Assembly (NCBI GenBank): GCA_031257835.1
Contig: JAIRNY010000012.1
Location: forward strand, 62,001-126,000
Direction: 5' to 3'
Length of the DNA stretch: 64,000 nt
From: Candidatus Endomicrobiellum cryptotermitis
GTDB taxonomy: Bacteria; Elusimicrobiota; Endomicrobiia; Endomicrobiales; Endomicrobiaceae
Shown here: positions 62,021 to 64,000 of the stretch, in pieces
How the letters are laid out: the number at the start of each line of letters is the position of its first letter
Position numbering within the stretch: the stretch's first letter is position 1
Position numbers and translations under genes: made by a program
Notes under the pieces: model-generated
What the model saw: the letters and a program-made list of their open reading frames with translations, nothing else
Database searches by the model: none
Told to the model about the DNA's origin: nothing

Positions 62021-62149
62021 GTTCCCAAGAAAACCGCTTGGAAGCTGCGGACGTAAGTCCGCAGAGGAAACAAATTCCCAAGTCGTCTTTTTAATTGGGA
62101 CAAGCGGAGCTTGCATTCTGATTTCAAGCTATGGACGTAAGTCCATAGC
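62021..62149. other. Multi-hairpin element (putative structured RNA or palindromic repeat element)
   Basis: Outer pair CCGCTTG (62034-62040)/CAAGCGG (62101-62107) encloses CTGCGGAC-GTAA-GTCCGCAG and TCCCAA...TTGGGA; followed by AGCTTG...CAAGCT and GCTATGGAC-GTAA-GTCCATAGC (62128-62149). Confidence 0.6.
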
Positions 62150-62161
62150 AGTTGACAGAAC

Positions 62162-62799
62162 AAATGGTAGTAAGCAGCCAAACATTGGGAGGAAACAGTT
62201 GTGATGATAGCAAAATAGGAAGTGTTGCATTACTATTTCAAACGGGATATTTAAAAGGAAAAAATTGACGAGTAAAGGGTCATATGCGTATATCTTAGAC
62301 TTTCCCAACTACGAAGTAAAAGACGCATGCATAACGAGTTTAATAGGTCATACGTGCACAAAGACGAACAAGATATAAAATAGATTTGAGCGATAAGGTA
62401 TATGAGGGTTTAGAAGAAAGAGATGAGAAAACATTGGAAGAAAGTTTAAGAGAGTTGTATGCAAACATACCGTATGATTTGCCCATAGGGGAAGAGAAAT
62501 ATTATCATTCGTTATTTTTACTAGCGACACGTATGAGCGGATATGAAGTAGAAATAGAAGCGCATACAGATAAGGGAAGGATAGATGTAGTGATAAAAGG
62601 AAAAGAAAGAGTAGTAGTGGTAGAGATCAAGTACGCAAAAGGAAAAGAGGCAGAGGTAGAAAGTAAGATAGAAGAAGCAATGAGGCAGATAAGAGAAGGG
62701 AAGTACTATGAGAAGTACAAGAGTAACAAAGTTACTTTATTAGCTATAGTGTTTGGAGACAATAAAGAGATAAGATATAAGTTTGAAAGAGTTAATTAG
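62162..62799 (+). pseudogene. C-terminal part of AAA-ATPase/PD-(D/E)XK (DUF1703-like) protein
   Basis: SKIGSVALLFQTGYLKGKN* and AYILDFPNYEVKDACITSLIG upstream in other frames; ORF 62386-62799 with KGRIDVVIKGKERVVVVEIKYAKGKEAE nuclease motif. Confidence 0.75.
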
Positions 62800-62822
62800 T
62801 TTAGTACCCTGGTTAAGTTACC

Positions 62823-63539
62823 TTATAGGTCAAGGTCAAATTGGACTAGCTGTGTAGCTGCTTTTTTTGCAAGCATATCTACTCTATCGTTTTTAAGGTT
62901 TCCTGTATGGCTTTTAATATGTCTCCACTGGATTTGGATATTGGTATTTCTTATAAAATTTACGTATTCTAACGAAAGCTCATTTTTTGCTTGCCATTTG
63001 CCTGTAGCAAAACTTTCTATCCCTTGATAATCGTAATTTATTCTTATTTTTTTTACATTATTTTTTTGGCACCATTTTAAAGTTTCTAGTACGGATTTAA
63101 GTTCTCCGCCAAATTGTCTAGACTGAGTGTCTTTTATAGTGCCAAACAATTCTGTTTGTATATTATTGCCTAAATAAATGATAGATGCATAACTTGTTCT
63201 GCCGTTAATATATGCCCCATCAACAAAGGCTTCGTAAATACCGCTTTGACTGTCATAAATTTTAAAACCGTTTAGTTTGTTCCATGTAGACTCAATAATT
63301 GAATCTATTTCGGAACTTGATATTTGCCTTTTTAAGGAGTAAGTTTGTTTTGTAGGTTTATAATATAAAAATAGGATACCTTTTACTATGCCATTTTGGT
63401 TAACAAGAAGTTTTACAAGATAGTCTTTAAAAGAATTGTTGTCAAATGAAATGTTTATGTTTTCTGTTTCAAGAGTTTTTTTTAGTTCTAAAGCTTTGTT
63501 ACTGAGTTCAGTTTTACACATTGTTATTTTTTCTGTCAT
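62823..63539 (-). CDS. RNase H family protein with N-terminal extension
   Basis: YEAFVDGAYINGRTSYASII; FGGELKSVLETLKW; RINYDYQGIESF; RHIKSHTGNLKNDRVDMLAKKAA (DEDD set). Confidence 0.85.
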   Translation of the reverse strand: MTEKITMCKTELSNKALELKKTLETENINISFDNNSFKDYLVKLLVNQNGIVKGILFLYYKPTKQTYSLKRQISSSEIDSIIESTWNKLNGFKIYDSQSGIYEAFVDGAYINGRTSYASIIYLGNNIQTELFGTIKDTQSRQFGGELKSVLETLKWCQKNNVKKIRINYDYQGIESFATGKWQAKNELSLEYVNFIRNTNIQIQWRHIKSHTGNLKNDRVDMLAKKAATQLVQFDLDL

Positions 63540-64000
63540 TGTTGCTCCCGAGATTGTTTTAATAATTCCTGTGGTATTTCTTTTTTTGTTGATGCTCCAA
63601 GTTCTTTTAATTTTTGTACTCTATCTATAAGACTGTCTCCTTTTTTGTCCGAACAAAAAAGTCTTTTTATGGCCTCCTCAATTTTATTTTTTGCTTCAGA
63701 TATTTTTTTGTCTGCCTCAAGCAAAGTTTGTGTAAACGTTACAAATTTATCGTAGAGATTTCCACCTTCTTTAGCAATTTCGATTACATTTTTTTTCTGA
63801 TATTCTTGCCTCCATATATATTCTACAGTTTTTAATGTGGCAAGCAGTGTTGAAGGGGTTACAATTGCTATATTTTTCTTAAAAGCATAAGACACAAGGT
63901 CAGGTTTATCCTGCAGAGCAAGAGAAATAGAATTTTCTATTGGCACAAACATCAATACATACTCAGGTTGGTTAATGTCTGTCAAGGATGCGTAGTCTTT
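63536..64000 (-). CDS. rmuC: RmuC-family protein, C-terminal part (continues past window end)
   Basis: VLMFVPIENSISLALQ...IAIVTPSTLLATLKTVEYIWRQEYQKKNVIEIAKEGGNLYDKF; frame open to 64000. Confidence 0.88.
   Translation of the reverse strand, partial: KDYASLTDINQPEYVLMFVPIENSISLALQDKPDLVSYAFKKNIAIVTPSTLLATLKTVEYIWRQEYQKKNVIEIAKEGGNLYDKFVTFTQTLLEADKKISEAKNKIEEAIKRLFCSDKKGDSLIDRVQKLKELGASTKKEIPQELLKQSREQQ

Noticed and set aside
62021-62149. Guanidine-II (mini-ykkC) riboswitch
   Set aside because: Two similar hairpins are present, but the loops are GTAA rather than the ACGR tetraloops I would expect, and the downstream gene is not a transporter.
1-64000. CRISPR array or tmRNA
   Set aside because: No regularly spaced repeat array and no tmRNA-like sequence seen by eye; the only tandem repeats are protein-level ones in the adhesin and the histone-like gene.

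Overview
AT-rich bacterial chromosomal window, mostly + strand. About 30 intact housekeeping genes are mixed with an unusually dense set of pseudogenes. The style (PorV-like protein next to a subtilase with a C-terminal sorting-like domain, HppA, autotransporter-like remnants, pervasive frameshifts) suggests a reduced, Elusimicrobiota/Endomicrobium-like symbiont; this is inference, as no search was run. Intact genes include pcrA/uvrD, nitroreductase, argS, an exported-looking beta-CASP metallo-beta-lactamase, glmU, prs, rplY/ctc, pth, comM, hppA, polysaccharide deacetylase, a ZIP transporter, a short pyruvate kinase, rpmE, prfA-prmC, thrB, lysC, metNIQ, murA, alaS, an M16 peptidase pair, a CCA-adding enzyme, rplM-rpsI, an RNase H and a partial rmuC. 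Four tRNAs were read: Glu-CTC, Arg-ACG, Arg-CCG and Gly-CCC. Decayed loci include hipBA, an splB-like radical SAM gene, a nucleoside phosphorylase, an S41 protease, several AAA ATPases, sdaA, the macAB-tolC set, autotransporter/OmpA adhesins, def, a second radical SAM gene and a PD-(D/E)XK gene. The best candidates for something undescribed are: (i) a multi-hairpin element at about 62021-62149 with two paralogous GUAA-capped hairpins showing compensatory changes; (ii) a small HTH gene next to a histone-like protein with a duplicated GYLYFIDKNGD module; (iii) a beta-CASP nuclease-fold protein with a predicted signal peptide; and (iv) a dispersed intergenic repeat flanking a decayed ATPase.
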